Shown in pieces: positions 35,881 to 49,682 of a stretch of 64,000 bases of DNA. Position numbers and translations under genes: made by a program. Origin of the DNA: Orthonyx spaldingii (taxonomy: Eukaryota; Chordata; Aves; Passeriformes; Orthonychidae); assembly GCA_013397795.1 (NCBI GenBank), contig VZTJ01003867.1, positions 756,124-820,123 of the forward strand, written 5' to 3'. The notes below the pieces were generated by a model. That model saw only the letters and a program-made list of their open reading frames with translations. It had not been told where the DNA came from and did no database searches. Within the stretch, counting starts at the first letter, position 1, and each line of letters starts with the position of its first letter.

Positions 35881-38800
35881 TATGTGCCTGTTTTACACAG
35901 TACTTTAATCTGTTTTAAAACAATAACTGCTTCATCTCATTATTGAAAGAGGGAGAACTTTGCCTTCCCAAATAGAAAATTTGGTCAAAAAACTTTCCAT
36001 TATTAACTGTAATTATTATGGACCTTTAAGTGGTCTGAATTGGAATAACCCTGACAAAGCAGTTGAGTTAGGTACCTTTACCTGGTAGCAGCAATTCCAA
36101 TCAAAGGGATTAGTGCATGAGATCAGGTTGAAACGATTACACTTCTTGCTGCTTCCAAATTTGTCTCAGCAGTCCATACAAGAACCAAGTTCATTCAAAC
36201 TCCCATTTTTTTGTGTGTTCTAGAAATAGGGAAAACTACTGTTCATGGAGAATTTTGCATGAATCAATCAAATGCTGAAGTGTTTAAAGGGTTATCATAC
36301 ATATATAAAAACTGATTCTTCAGTGTTACTCAAGAGTACATAAGCACTGATTCCTTTTAAAATGCATTTCACTTTTCTTAGCTGAATACCAGAGCCCTTC
36401 AGGACGTGCTACTTAATTCACAACATGCATTTATATTTTCCTTGTGGGAACACAAAGAGATTCTGACCACGCCAACTTAGTAGTACCTGTGGTAAATCAG
36501 CATCACTGCATGAAATAAGAGCAACATTGTAACTTTTCCTGATTGCTGCCAAGAGCAACCTTTGGTGAACCAAAGTGATGGTGAATTTTATTTATGTATG
36601 GGAAATCTTGATAGAATTTAAAATATCAATAGGCAATTAAGATTTTTTTCATAAACATAAAATGTACCTAAGTAAAAAAATCTTCAAGTTCTAATTTTCA
36701 ACCAAATTAGATGGCTTTATGAATAAGTAGTAATACAGTCTCTTCACTGTAATAACAATTGTGTATTCTTAATGTTTTATGTATATAATACAGATACTAC
36801 TTGCTTCCAAGAGTCCTAGTGCATGTGTTATCATTAAAATATCTAGATTATATCTGTGTTTACACTCAATCTTATTTTGAAAGGTATTTTCTAGTAATAA
36901 TTTTATCAGATATGAAATTAATGGAGATGTAATTAAGGAATCCCTTCCCCTTAGCTCTGCTTCAGTGGTTTTAATAATAAAAATTCAGTGCATATAAACC
37001 ATGTAATCATATAGGGAAATAGTTTTAATCCTTTTTTCTGTAGGATACAAAATGGAATCTAACACTCTCTAAGTTGTAGAATGTCAATTCTTTGTGCAGT
37101 TACAGGAAAAAAAAAAGTAATAGGAAAAAATCTGATAGCTTTTAGAACTTTTGCAATGTTAACCACCTTTTGTGAAGGTGCCTTCATTAATCCTTACAGC
37201 AAGATTTTTACTGCATCATATTTCAACTGCTTAGTCCGGCCCCTTTTAAAATTTCTCACAAGCAATGGACTTTTTGTGTTAAAACTGTCAGTCAAGTATT
37301 TCTATGTCATTTCTTGTTTCTGTTTAGACTAGTAATTCCTCAACTCTTATTCCTCAAAAACCTTCCTTTGTGTTGTCATGGCGATCTTCAAGTCCAGAAA
37401 AGGAACTTTATGAATCTTTTTCTGTGTAACTCTGAAGAGGCCTTGTTTTTGCTTCCCGAGGAGGAGGCAGACTTTGTCTGTAAGGTAGAGAAATTGGCCT
37501 GGGTTTTTCATTCTACTGCATATCATTGCTAGACACTGTAGCAGACCTGGGCCTGACAAAAAAGCATTAACAGCTTTGAAAAAAAGAGTAACTTTGTTCT
37601 AGCAAAAGGGCAAGTCTGGCCTATTACACTTTAGTATGTCCAGGCTTATCTCAGTGTCTGTGGCTTCTGAGTGACCAACCCCATCTTGCAGTGTTTGCTG
37701 AGCTCTTGCAGAAGTCTGCTGTTTCACATAGGAAAATCAGTCACAATTAATGACAGTGAGGCTTAAAACAGGTTCCTGATTGAAGACTCGATGAGTCATT
37801 GAATTCTTTAAAACAGCACCGATGACAGGCAGGTATTTCTGTCCCATGCTGAATACATTTTGACCTGTGACTGCTCTGCTGAGCAGAAGACAATGGTTGG
37901 TGACGATGCTGTCTTCTAAATAACCTCCCTGCCAAAAATAAAGTAAAACACAGGATGTGGACAGTGATTTGCACCCCCTGCCCTTCCCAATATTGCCAGT
38001 GAAGCATAGTGTTAGAAGCATTTAATGAAGACACAGCAGAGCTGATGCCAGTAGGAAATCAAACCCAAAAGGCCTTCCAGGTAAATCTGCTTGTCTGGTT
38101 ATGGCACAGGGACGTGCTCATTTGCTGCTGTGGTACCAGGCTGTTTGATCTGAACTAACCTGTTTCCTGAACCCTGCCTTGTGCTCACACAGCCCCCCGA
38201 GCTCCTGCAGCTTGCAGCAGGCACTGACTGCATGCGGCGTGTGCTGGTGGGGCCTGGCTGCACGGTGCCTTCGGGAGAGCGGGGGTGACAGCTTGGCCTC
38301 TCCTCCTCCTCCTCTCGTGCATGACAAAGTGACAAAAGGAGAAAGGTTCTGTGGCTCCTTCCCTTGCCTCCCTCTCCCTGTGCCTGCCTGCACAGGAGGG
38401 ATGTTTTTGCTAAGTGATACAGAAATCACTTCATGGCAGTTTCTCTCTCATTATGCACAACCGGGTGGAGTGTATCTTCCACAGCAAGGAACGAGTATTT
38501 CTGGGACTTCCTTATCACTTGTGAAAAGTCCAACTCTTGCGTATCACAGAGCTTTCTGAAGCCTTCCTCAGGGGCAGAAGAGGTAGCACCAATTTTTCAC
38601 TTGTGCACTTGGGTTCCCACAGGAGCCAAGTTGATTTTGTGGCTTCTGTAGCAGTGTCTACCATGAGCTTCAGTGACTGGGATTACCATTGTATGTGTCA
38701 GAAACTTATATGGATCCTCACACAGATTTGAGTTTGCAAAGTTAAAAAGCCAGAATTTTTGTGTGGTGCATGGTATTACCAGATAATTACTTCCTTTAAT

Positions 38801-41800
38801 CAATTTGCCTTTAGTCGACAGCTTTCTGCAGGATACATGAAAATTAATTGCCTAAAGCTTGCTCTCAAGCACAGAAACATCCTTGTTCTATGGCTGCTAA
38901 TCAAAGCCATCCGACACCACCAAGACAAGCTAAGGCATCTTGATTTCCTTCCTTGGCTGCCCAAAATTTGCAATGATTAACACTTCTGACCTGCCCAATT
39001 GCCAGAAACCTCCTATCTGCTGCTCAGATGACCAAAATTGCTACTTTTGAAAGACATACCCTAGCTTTCCACAACAGTATATGAAACACAGCAGTCGTCT
39101 CCAGGTAGATTTCTCACTTAAGGAACATAATAAAGAATAATAATCTCATCAATTTAACATCTTCTAATCCCCACTTACCTTTTAACACTTGAAGAGTGAC
39201 AAAAGCGTAGGAATAGTGAAATAATTGTCTCCATGGAATTCTGAGTGAAATCAGAAGAGAAAATTGATCAAATATAAAGTCTTCCTTCCCCAAAATACTC
39301 CTGGAAGTTCTATGAGAAAAAAATTATTTAGACATCATAAATCCCTTGTTTCCCAGTCAGTTCCCTGTAGAATAAATTGATTAAAGATAGTGACTGTAAG
39401 GTACAGTGTGTCCACTTGAATGTACCCACTTAAAACTGAAAGAGTGAAGCCTCCAAATGCAATTAGAAAACACCATGAAACTTTTCTCAAAACAGTTTGT
39501 AGAGAAAGTAATGCAGGAGCCAACAGAGCCTGTTAAAGCTGAAGTTCAGCTCTGGGTGTGGGTGCACTGACCTGTATGTAGCATCTTCTCTTTACCACCC
39601 CAGTCTCCTGCATGTTCCTGTCCACCACGTAACTTTTGCGTGATCAGAAATGAACATTAACCTTCATTTCTGTTGTGCAACCTTTAACATTTCCGTGTGC
39701 ATCCTTCAGCTGCTGCAGGTGGCTGACCAAGGCACCAGTGCTGCCTTTCTCTCTGGCTGCTCCCTTGCATTGCCTTCAGTCCAGCAAGGGCAAAGCAGTG
39801 CTGACATGCAGCAGGTTTGCCAACAAGGATTGTGACTCATTTGGGGTCTGTGGATCGTCAGCCTGGTTCACAGCTTTGCTTAGGGTGAGCTGCAGCATAG
39901 CCCTGGCACTGCTTCCTTTTATTCTGCTCCTAAATTGCATTAATGTCAGCAGAATTACCCTAAGTACTAATAACTTCCTAATAGTTCATTTCCATGTGAG
40001 CATTCATTGTAGCCGACCCAGAATGTTAGATGATTACAAATGAGAGAGAGGGAAGGTTAGAATATCCATAAGAGAGCTTATGAAATAAAATGTAATCCAC
40101 ATTCTGAAAGAATGACAACAGTTCTAATTCATACAACACACTTACTTGATTCAGGAGCAGCTTCAAACTTAGCTTAATGCCATGTAGAGGAGGTATGAAT
40201 TTTCTTATCACCAATGTGCACAAATTAAAGTAGGTCTAAAAAAAATTACTCCCTGAAAGTCAAACCTCTGAGTTCTTCTTTTCTCAGCTTCCCTGGAGAA
40301 AAGTGGAGTCATGATGAGAAAGAACACTTCAGTGAGAGGGGAATCACTTCCTGGCGTACAAAACCCAAACTTGTTGTGCACTGGTTTTGTCTGTAGTGGT
40401 CACAAACACAGGCTGAGAGTTTGGATCCTGTGCTCAGGTGCTGTGGCAGATCCCTGCACTTTGCCAGTGGGGCTGTAGAGAGCTAGAGGGAATCATTCCA
40501 TTAAATCCAATTGCACACTTAAGGCCAAGATAGGGAATAATTATCTGAATTAAATCCCAGCTCTAATTGCTACACATGCTCAGAATTTTGCAGTTCTTTG
40601 TTCTTATTAAAGTGATGTATTTACCAATAAGATAAAATTTAAAATTGGAGTGCGTATGCCAAACATCACAATGTAAACCTTGGGCAAGAGTTATCTGACT
40701 TCGCCCAGCACTGATGCTGCTGAATGCCCAGCTGCATTTATTCTGTGACTGTTACATTTAACAGCAACCCTGAAGACTCCCCTAAAATGCATTCATTGGA
40801 GGGATTGGCTTGGATTTTAGTGAGCTGCTTTGACTGAGTTCCATACTACGTGTTGAGAATGAGTTGCTGGTTGTTTTCCACTGAATATGTGATAATGCTT
40901 TTCCTGTCCTGTGGCACTGTCTGCACAAACCTTTTGTGAGAAGAGTCTTTCCCTGTTTGGGGAAGCAGACACAGTGGGGTACATTGCAATTGTTTTGGCG
41001 TGGGCTGCTCACATTCTTAACTACAGTGGCTGGAAAAGAGAGACTCACTCTTCCACCCCCTCTTTGTGATCCCAAGCTGCAGTGTTGACTAAACCAGCAT
41101 GGCAGTCATCTTCTGTCCTCCCCAGCTAACTGCCTGTCATTTCTTTGTTCGTCTTCTGGTGTCTTTGTTAAAATAACAGAAATATAGCATGGGGAAAAAA
41201 AGGCAAGCAGCCTCAACAGTCTTACAGTCATCTGACCATGGAAAAATTCCCAGCTGCAAATACAGCAAGGTAGAAATAGCCTCGTTGGATCAGAAAAGCA
41301 GCTAATCCAGCTCAGTGTCCAGTTTCCAGCAGGGTCAGTGTCTCATGCCTTGGAGACAAGAAATGTTCGGAAGGCAATTACAAAATAGCTTTCACACAGC
41401 TTTACTCCTAGACACGCTGTAAGAATTTCTTTTAAAATTACTCTGTAAGTTCTACTTCTTAAAAGGAAATTTTATTTGTAGGCAAATATGCTTATGTAAA
41501 TATAAGTACATGTTAGGATGAAAGCTGCATTGGTCCTGCAAATCCTCATTATACTACTAGAACAATAGAATTTTTAATTTCAATACATATAGACCCTAAT
41601 GATCTGTAGGTCTATTTCCCCATTGAAAAAAGACTATTGTACATCTGTCAGACTCTACAGAAGACTATTGGATGCTTAATACAGTAAAATACTGATAAAC
41701 TGAATAGATATATTTATTTAAAAAACTATGATCTCTCATTAAAGAGGGTGAGCTGATATTTTAAATACTCATCTGGGGTTCACGAGAGTCTGTTTCAGTT

Positions 41801-44800
41801 CTCTGCACTGTTGTGGACTTTCTTTTAGACCATGAACAATTCTATTAAGTTTTAGTCTCTCATTTGTAAAATTACAAAAAAATAGTCTTGCTCCATGAGA
41901 GTACAGAGAAAAAAACTCAATTACAGTGTTCACTTCTTGCTTCAGTACTGAAAGGCAGAGTAGCTGAAGGACCATGTGGTCCCTCGGGACACCTCGTGCT
42001 TCTTATGTCCCCAGCTCTTCATCACACATCATATGATTCTGACTCCACAACAGTTCAGTGGAGCAGAGCAGAGCTTTTCAAGAGAGAGAGTCTGGATCTG
42101 CTACTGAGGAGGAGGTAGATGGAAGGTGCACAGCCTCCACGTTTCAGCTTGCCTGCTACATGTACATGTTTGGGAGTCTTTTACATTTGGTTCCCAAAAA
42201 TAAAGTAGAATGGGAAAGCATTCCAGTGCCCAGTACATACAGTTCAGATTTAACTTGCTCATTTGTTGGAAACTCTCTGAAGATTCTCCAGGCTATTTTT
42301 AGGATCCAATAGCACACAGAAGCTTGGCTCGCAAAGGAATTTTGCCTTCTGTTACTCCAACTATTGTAATTCTTGCTGGTGTGTGGGAGGGAAAGACTCT
42401 ATTTCTATAATCTCACTCACTCTGTCTTTAGCACCATACCATGTAGCATATTTTATGAGAAGAAAACCTTTCATAATTTCCAGTGTATAATACACTGTGT
42501 CATTGGGAAGACAATGCATTGCATAAATAAGTCTTGTTTGAAATACAGGTCCAACATTTAGTGAAATCTGCGGGAGTTGCACTGTTCTCTCAGAACAGCC
42601 ATTGACTGAGGCCCTTCTATCAAAAGCTATTTCAGTGGGGACTAAAAACAACATAATAATTTTAAATCTCTCCCAGATAGCTCAAAACTATTATCCACTA
42701 CTGTCAGTTATTGCAGCAGCCTGTGTAGACAGAGATACAAACAGCTCACAATATTCTGAGCCAAATTCTTTCATGTTGTGAGGGTATTGACTTTACTGAG
42801 CCTGCCCCAGGGATGTATTTGGCTCAAAAGTAAAGTTGTTTCTGCATTTAGTTTGCAAAAAAATGTTTTGATTGTAAAGGCCAGAAATCCAATAGTCTGT
42901 TCCTTAAAATGCAAGTATTGCCAGTCAGAGGCACATCTGATCTTGAGCCTTTCTTCTTGGTAGCCACATGGGAATTACTCCTATTGACTGGGAAGAGAAA
43001 TAGTTCCTGGAAGCAAAACCATGAAGAAGTGTTACATGCCTTTGAACTCATTTTCCCCTTTACTCTCTGCCTTTTCCTTTGCTTTATTCTGTGGAAGTAT
43101 TTTTACTATACCTCTGTCTCCCTCTTTTTAACCTTCTCGACTCCCCTGCCATCATCATCATTGTTATCCAATACTGTACACTTGGGGAAAGAGCTTTTGT
43201 GAAATCCTGACCTCAAAGTGACTTTGAGTCAAGTGACTTTTCTTTGCCTTGTTTGGTGTAGCCACAGCTGTCGGAGCAGAAAAGTTTGGATCAGATTAAT
43301 TGTAACAACAGAGGCTTAGCACTTCTTCAGCCTGACCCCAGCTGCCTGCCTTTTGGTCTTGGCTGTAATTTCTCACAGAACATTTGGTAACACTGGAGAT
43401 AAACAATGCTGCATTTTCAGTCCAGGCCGTGACTCTGTTCTTTAACACTGTTGCATGATTGTGGCTCGTGGTAAATTTAACACTTCCCACACGTGCACGG
43501 TCTCTAATCCATCCCCCTGCACCTTGTTTCACCCTGCCTTTCCTCTAGCTGGTGTTGCAGTGAGCTCACAGCTTGGTTGCCAAAAAGACAGTGTTTGGTT
43601 TCTCATTGCTTCAGAGTGGTGAGCCCATCGACCTCACTGGGGGTTTCTGGAACACCTGAGTCAGACACACACATCTGAGGGGCATTTCAGGTCAGCTTCT
43701 GGATTTCAAAATCTGGCTTCAATATTTTAGAATTACACTTCAGAGGATTTAAAAAATTGTAGAGAACACCTGTGCCCAAGCCTTTGCTGATCTAAACTGG
43801 ATTGGTTTTTGTAACTTTATTGGAACTGAACTAAGAGTGTGTGACTGTACATATTTGTACATGTATAAGTACATAAACACAATACTGATAATGTGGAAAA
43901 TATTAAGAATAGCCTTCCAAACATAATGTAAGTTAATGATTGGAGCCCAGCAAACCCACATGAAGAAGTGCATGTATTTCTTTCTAGTTTTCAAAAGATG
44001 CTTCAGAAAGAAGGTTCCATTGGGTAAATGAGGACATTTGCTTTGTGGTTTGTAACTTTACATCCCACTTTAGGAAAGTGTTCTCAATTGGCATATTTCA
44101 GCTATAAACCTGTTGAAATTTCAGCCCAATTCCTTAAATAGGAAGGGATGCAATCACCCATTAAATTGCTAAATAGTGAGACCATCTCAATTACTTAACT
44201 AACTGGCTTTCCAACTTAGGTGTTTAAGGCTAATGGCTTCTATTCTTTATGAAAATACTTGTGTCTTAACTTCTTACACATAAACAGTTGCTTGCATTTA
44301 AACTGATCAGTTATTTTTAAGTGTGTATGTGTGTTTACAGAATAACAGCCCAGTTCTCTGTCAGTGAAACTGAGGCTGGCTTAATCCTCAGCTCAGTGAA
44401 GGAATGATTTCCAAGGAATTGTCAACGAAGGAATTGTTTCTAATCCAATTTAGGTTGAGAAAACCAGTATTTGGATAGGACAGAGAATTTTTAAGTGATG
44501 CCAGGTATTAGAAATACTTTTCATCCAAGTATTTATTAACCATTTAACTGCTTATCACTTCAAAATATCGGGTTGGTGAGGACTGCCCAACTCTGATTGT
44601 TTTTACTGCTTGGATTTGGCATCTGAATATGTTCTGCTGGAATATTATTGAATTCTTTTTTAAAGGGGAACTGATTAAAGTCAAAAGTCTTCCTGAAATT
44701 ATATACACACATACAATGTCTAATTTGTTACTGTTAATTTGCCTTTTATTATTGAAACAAAATTGATAAGAAGCATGCAGCAAACTTGGATATCTGATGG

Positions 44801-44984
44801 GTTCCACCTGGAAAGCTGAAGAGGTTTCTCACAACCATATTAATGAGCAACCACTCTAGGATGCTTTTTGCAACCAAACATTTCTCCTCAACCCATGTTC
44901 TTTTTCCCTGGTTGTTTTGGGTGGGGTTTTTCTGCCACCACTGGCAATTGCATTGGTTTCATAGTGTGTCCCCTCCTTTCACAG
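35881..44984 (+). other. LDB3: large LDB3 intron separating short-isoform end from long-isoform linker exons
   Basis: This 9.1 kb stretch is read only by long-isoform pre-mRNA. It is AT-rich between 36000 and 37100 and again around 41400-41750. Many open frames of 60-126 codons occur, but none combines LDB3-like sequence with phase-2 splice sites. I see no repeat copy or RNA gene that I can defend. Confidence 0.7.
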
Positions 44985-45020
44985 AGACAAGGAAAACGTT
45001 GCAGCAGCATCAGAAAACAG
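44985..45020 (+). CDS. LDB3: probable small LDB3 cassette exon (36 bases)
   Basis: This 36-base segment is bounded by ccctcctttcacag and gtaatg, phase 2 to phase 2, so it can be included or skipped without changing frame. It completes Arg and encodes DKENVAAASEN, then leaves ag for the next Ser/Arg codon, the same junction codon as the neighbouring exons. I do not recall this segment in canonical human LDB3, so the call rests on splice signals, phase and position between 31576 and 46377. It may be bird-specific, rarely used, or a chance match. Confidence 0.55.
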
Positions 45021-46376
45021 GTAATGTTTGCTGTGTTTGATTTACTCCCTGTTGAGAGTGTATCTCCACTTTCTCCATATTGTTCTTACCTCAAAACCAT
45101 GAAATTTGTGCACTGTTTGTGCAGATGATGAAAGCAGAGGCTTCAGCTAAGTGGGTTCATTAGGCATTTCTTTCTAATGCACTGTGATGTGGGACGGGTG
45201 GGGATCGTGTTTCTCAGAACTTATAAACCTGAAAAATAAGAAGCTTTTGATCAAATATTCTTGAAATTGAGTACTGTCAGTTCGTGATGGAGTTTTAAGA
45301 ACAATTTCCATTTTAAACTTTGTCTAGACTGTTCAAGATGTTTTTAAAATCTAAATAAGATTATCTTTCTAAGAACATTTATATGTCAGATCTTGATTGA
45401 GCCTCAATGGGTTATGAGGTTCAAAACAGCCCCTCTGTAAGTTCTTTCATGTCAAGTTGTTTTCTCCCAAAGGATCTCAGGGCATTTGGCAGTTAAGTAC
45501 AGAAATGTGTTGTTTTCTACTAGTTCATTTATTAAACCCCCAAGTACTGATACACAGGTACTTCTTGAGTGAATCTGACCAATTGTTTCATGGAGCAAAG
45601 AAAGGCCTGTTACTCATTAGTCATGAAAAGAATTTTATCCCACTGCTTTTCTCTGTCTTGTTGATTCCTGCCTCAGTGATATGCAACCACTTTTTATTTT
45701 GGGTTTTTTTTTAAGACTGCTTATGTTTGAACAAAGGTTGCAAAAAGTTAATGTCTGAGTGCAAGCATTATTTGTTAATAATGACACAAGCAATGGCAAC
45801 TGGCACTTGAACAGTTGGAAAAATTGATTTTTATTTTTAAATTAATTATAAAAAAAGAAGGAAATAAACCCCTCGATTCCTGAATATAAATTAAATTGTC
45901 AAGAACAAGCAACACATGTTAGCACTTAACCAGCAGTTTCATTTGTGTAAAACCATCTATAGGACTATGTATCTGCCTCACTGAAATCTCCTTTTCTTTT
46001 AACTATTATTTTATTTTGCCAGGAACAATTTCTGATATATGACTGGTGTTACTGCCCTACTGTGTTGCCTTAATCTTGTGTGATCTTGTGTCATACCACA
46101 GCCTTTCTCCACCTCCAGTACCATCACAGCTCTGCTTATTTTGGTATTCATAGCAATATGTTTCCAGTGCTAACACAAGGTACCTTTTCTAATTTGTCAA
46201 GCCTTTCCTGGTCTTAAGCAGTAATTAACCAATGAAATACCAAGATTAGTCATGACTTCATCTGCGTTATCATTATGACCTCCAGCTCCTTCTGTGGCTG
46301 GAATTCTGTCTCTTCCTCAAACACCTGCCTAGGAAATGCCTCGTTGACAAACGCCCTTGTAATCTCTGTCACCCAG
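45021..46376 (+). other. LDB3: LDB3 intron, 1.4 kb
   Basis: AT-rich intron (notably 45810-45900) with no feature beyond the flanking splice sites. It ends with aatctctgtcacccag. Confidence 0.75.
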
Positions 46377-46559
46377 GCCTGCGCCACAGTATGTGACCTC
46401 GAGTGTTTGGCATCCTCCTAAGTCACCCACCAGGGATGCCACCACTGCCAGTGCCCAGCCAGTGGCCTCCAAGGGCTCAGTGAGGCTTGCAGCGGGTACA
46501 AGCCAGAGGGAGGCTGGGTTTGGCCAGGCAGCCCCTCTGGCTTCATCCAGTAAGCAAAG
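46377..46559 (+). CDS. LDB3: LDB3 linker cassette exon with tandem donors
   Basis: This 183-base exon starts after gtcacccag in phase 2. It encodes RPAPQYVTSSVWHPPKSPTR, DATTASAQPVASKGSVRLAA, GTSQREAGFGQAAPLASSS and KQ, then leaves ag. The composition (Ala, Ser, Pro, Gln) fits the disordered LDB3 linker. Two donors compete: GTAAGC at 46550 (173-base exon, phase 1 exit) and GTACAC at 46560 (183 bases, phase 2 exit). Only the second keeps every downstream linker exon in frame. Reading through both gives a stop at 46618-46620, so an alternative terminal exon is also possible. I cannot match it to a specific human exon from memory. Confidence 0.72.
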
Positions 46560-49526
46560 GTACACTGTGACGTGTAACCGCGTAACTGACCCGGCTTGGA
46601 GCTTTGCCGTGGTTTGGTAATAACAACCTCTAACTCCTTCAGGTGGAAATGCCCTTTGCCTCAAAGGCAGCTGTCCAAGTTCTTCCCGTTCCAGCAACTT
46701 CTGGTTCGTGTGGGTGTCACATTTTCAGTGGCTCTCGGAAGGACCACACCTACAATACAAAGTCATTCAGCACCTTCAGCAGAGAGACAGCAGCTGACAT
46801 TTCTGTACTTTCAGTGTATTCCACAAACATTCCCATATTGCAGTGTAAAATCCTTCCACGTTACAGCTTTCTCTAAACACTTTCTCCAGCACTTTTTTCC
46901 TACAAATGCTACGATAACAGAATTTTTTCTGTATCCATTTTAATTTTTGTTCTCTGTATTTTTGATTCCTCACACGCGATCTGTTGGAGGATTAGAAACA
47001 GAAAAACCTTTATGCATTACATAAAGGAGACCAAGTACTGTATCAATCATCCACTCATTTGGACAGAAATTAGGACTTTACCGAGAGAAAAAAGTATAAT
47101 CTGCACTTACATTTTAAATGTTAGAGTGCATTTGTTGCTGTGTTCTCATTATGGTTGTTAACCATGATTATCCTCTTAACCTCTACTGATCTGTGTTCCT
47201 TTTCATGAGTGAAACTCAGCTGAGACGAGATGTGTGTTTTTCATCCACCTAACTTACTTCTATGTTTGTGACTGCAAATATGAAGATGTTTGATTTTTTC
47301 AATTTCTTTTAAAATACAAAACACTGTAAAGATTTAAAATCTACAAAATTATTGTATTTAAAAACCAACCAACCAAACAAGAAACCATCTCTAATGTCAT
47401 CATGAAGCTGTTGCAATAGATGATCTGTTTTATAAAGCAGCACTCACATTTATCAGTTCTTAAAATTCTTCTGGACTTGAAGAAGTAAAGCAAAAAATCA
47501 GACTGAAAAACTAGAAAGGAGGAGGAAACAAAATCAGTTAGGTTATTGTATTTGACTATACAAATAAAATTATTTAAAATTTATAGTCATTAAACTAAAA
47601 CCAGTCAAGTTAGTCTTGAGATCTTTCTATAAAACTGTTTGGAGAATGTTACCAACTGCATATAATTTATGTAGCCAAACAACTTGATTTTTATGGTTAT
47701 ATCCTCTGCACTTATATTTATTCCAATTCTTTGTTCTGATAATTGATATATTCTCCCATGAAGCCTCTAACATGAAGGCTCCCATGAAGCCTCTAGTAAG
47801 CAAGCCTCTACCATTTTAATCACATAAAAAGAAGTGTTACAAACACTCTGCAAGATAAAATTTGTTTGTATTTCTTTTAAATTTTAAAAGGTATTCCAGT
47901 ATATTTGCATTTAATTTATTTATATGGGTTTGCTCCATTCAAATCTGTCTCCACACAGGTCCATGTCCACACATATGGACTGGGTTTTCTTACTTTCTTT
48001 TCAGTATTTATAACTGAATATGTATTTTTGATTAATATTTTGGAGATTGTTACAATTAAGTAAGTTCACTGTTTTCTTCAATGTATGAAGTCTTGAATCT
48101 TTTGAAATCTGTAGCAAATTCCCTTTCACGTCAGTGCAAATAGATAAAATGGGTGAAATCCTAATTTGTGTTTGTTTTTAAGACACACAGTAAGTTCCAT
48201 TTTTCTGTGCAGCATCGTTTCAATCCTTTCCTGTTTGCCAATGCATATTATGATGGAAGAACTCCTGCAAAACTGCTGCAAAACTCAGTGTAAGGATTTG
48301 AATCCAGAACTGCAAACTGGATGATTATTTTCAGGAATTTACTTATTATGTACGTAATTGTAGATGAAACTCCATAAGGGAGAGAACACTGATTTCCTGC
48401 TTTTGTTGTGGGCTGCATTCAGTTCTGAGGTTTGTGGGTGTAACAACCAGCTTCTGTTTCAGCTAATCGAACAAAATATTCAGCTGAATTAAGACACCAT
48501 CATCTAGATTATTGAACTGTGTAAGAGGAGGTGAAGGGCAGGGGAAATGGGACAGTCCCCTGAAGAACAGGGGGTATCACAGATTCAGAAGCACCAAGCA
48601 CTCGTTCTAGGTCCTGAGGAGTAGAATGTGTCAAATCAGTGCTTCTGAGGGAAGCAAAAGAAAATATGAGATAGAATGGCTGAAAGAGAGAAAACTTGCA
48701 CAGTGGATGGTAAATCTGCTTAGGAAAAAAAGCTGAGAGAGAGAATGTTGGAGGGCTAAGGTTGGCTGAAAAAACAGCTGTGGAACTGTAAGGTTTGTTG
48801 TGTTATTTGTTATTTTCTGTGCTCAGGAAGGAATATTTTGGGCATTTACCTTGAGTGAGAGAATCACCGAATTCCAGCCCCCTGATGGGAGTAATTTGTA
48901 AGAACACAGAGATGTGACAATACACTTATGAGTTAGGTCTAAAGCAGTAGACATATATCCATTGTGTTCCTAGGCCACTGCTCATGGACAAGACAACTAT
49001 CTACAGTGATGCCCTGATTTTAAAAATACCTGCTAACTTTGCCCCATTTGTCTGTCTGTACGACTTGAGTAATTCTCAAATTTGAGTGAAGTGATGAAGA
49101 CATTAGTAAGTAGTCCGGTGGGTTACTTAAATGGCCACAGGATACAAGACTAGATTATTATCATCCATTTCAATATATTTGATGAAATTTATCTGTGCCT
49201 TGTGACAGGCCCTTCACAGCCATTTCACTGCTGGGTGCCACATTTCCACACTTCTGGCATCAGTGGGAACAGGACTGAAGTGCTGTTCAACACCTGGGGT
49301 AAATTGCAGTCGAGCAGCACCAACACTGCATTGCAGACTGAGCTGCACAATGGCAAAGGCTGAACAAATGTCTTTTTTTCTTTGCATAATTGTGCTTCTC
49401 CCTCAGTAACCCGGCCTGCTACTATGTTTGCAGCTGCAGGTTCAAACATAGTAGGTTTCACACTCTCCGTGTAGATGCGCGCCTTCCTAAGATGCCTCTT
49501 GTTTTATTTAATTGAACTCTAATTAG
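46560..49526 (+). other. LDB3: LDB3 intron, 3.0 kb
   Basis: AT-rich intron with a short (AACC)n run near 47364 and a nearby direct repeat: ctcccatgaagcctcta at 47753-47769 and again at 47779-47795. No coding segment is recognised. Confidence 0.75.
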
Positions 49527-49682
49527 TACCCCTGCTGAGCATGCCCCGGTGGCTCCCAGTCCTGCACCACACGCTTCAGCACCTCAGCCTGCTGCTGCTG
49601 CTGCTCCACACACAGCCAGCCCGAGGACAGCACCGGCCGCCTCCTCAGTAGTGCAAGAGTCTTTCTCCTCCTCTTTCCAAAG
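49527..49682 (+). CDS. LDB3: LDB3 linker exon (human STPIEHAPV exon)
   Basis: This 156-base exon, phase 2 to phase 2, lies between aactctaattag and gtaatg. It completes Ser and encodes TPAEHAPVAPSPAPHASAPQ, PAAAAAPHTASPRTAP and AASSVVQESFSSSFQ. Human LDB3 has STPIEHAPV followed by a similar Ala/Pro/Ser-rich tract, so the start of the exon is homologous and the tail has drifted. A run of five GCT Ala codons (49590-49604) could vary in length. It belongs only to long, LIM-containing isoforms. Confidence 0.92.

Noticed and set aside
41888..42118. Open frame ending in FKRESLDLLLRRR, with acceptor-like sites upstream
   Set aside because: No LDB3 similarity, and no donor in the phase needed to join the linker cassettes.
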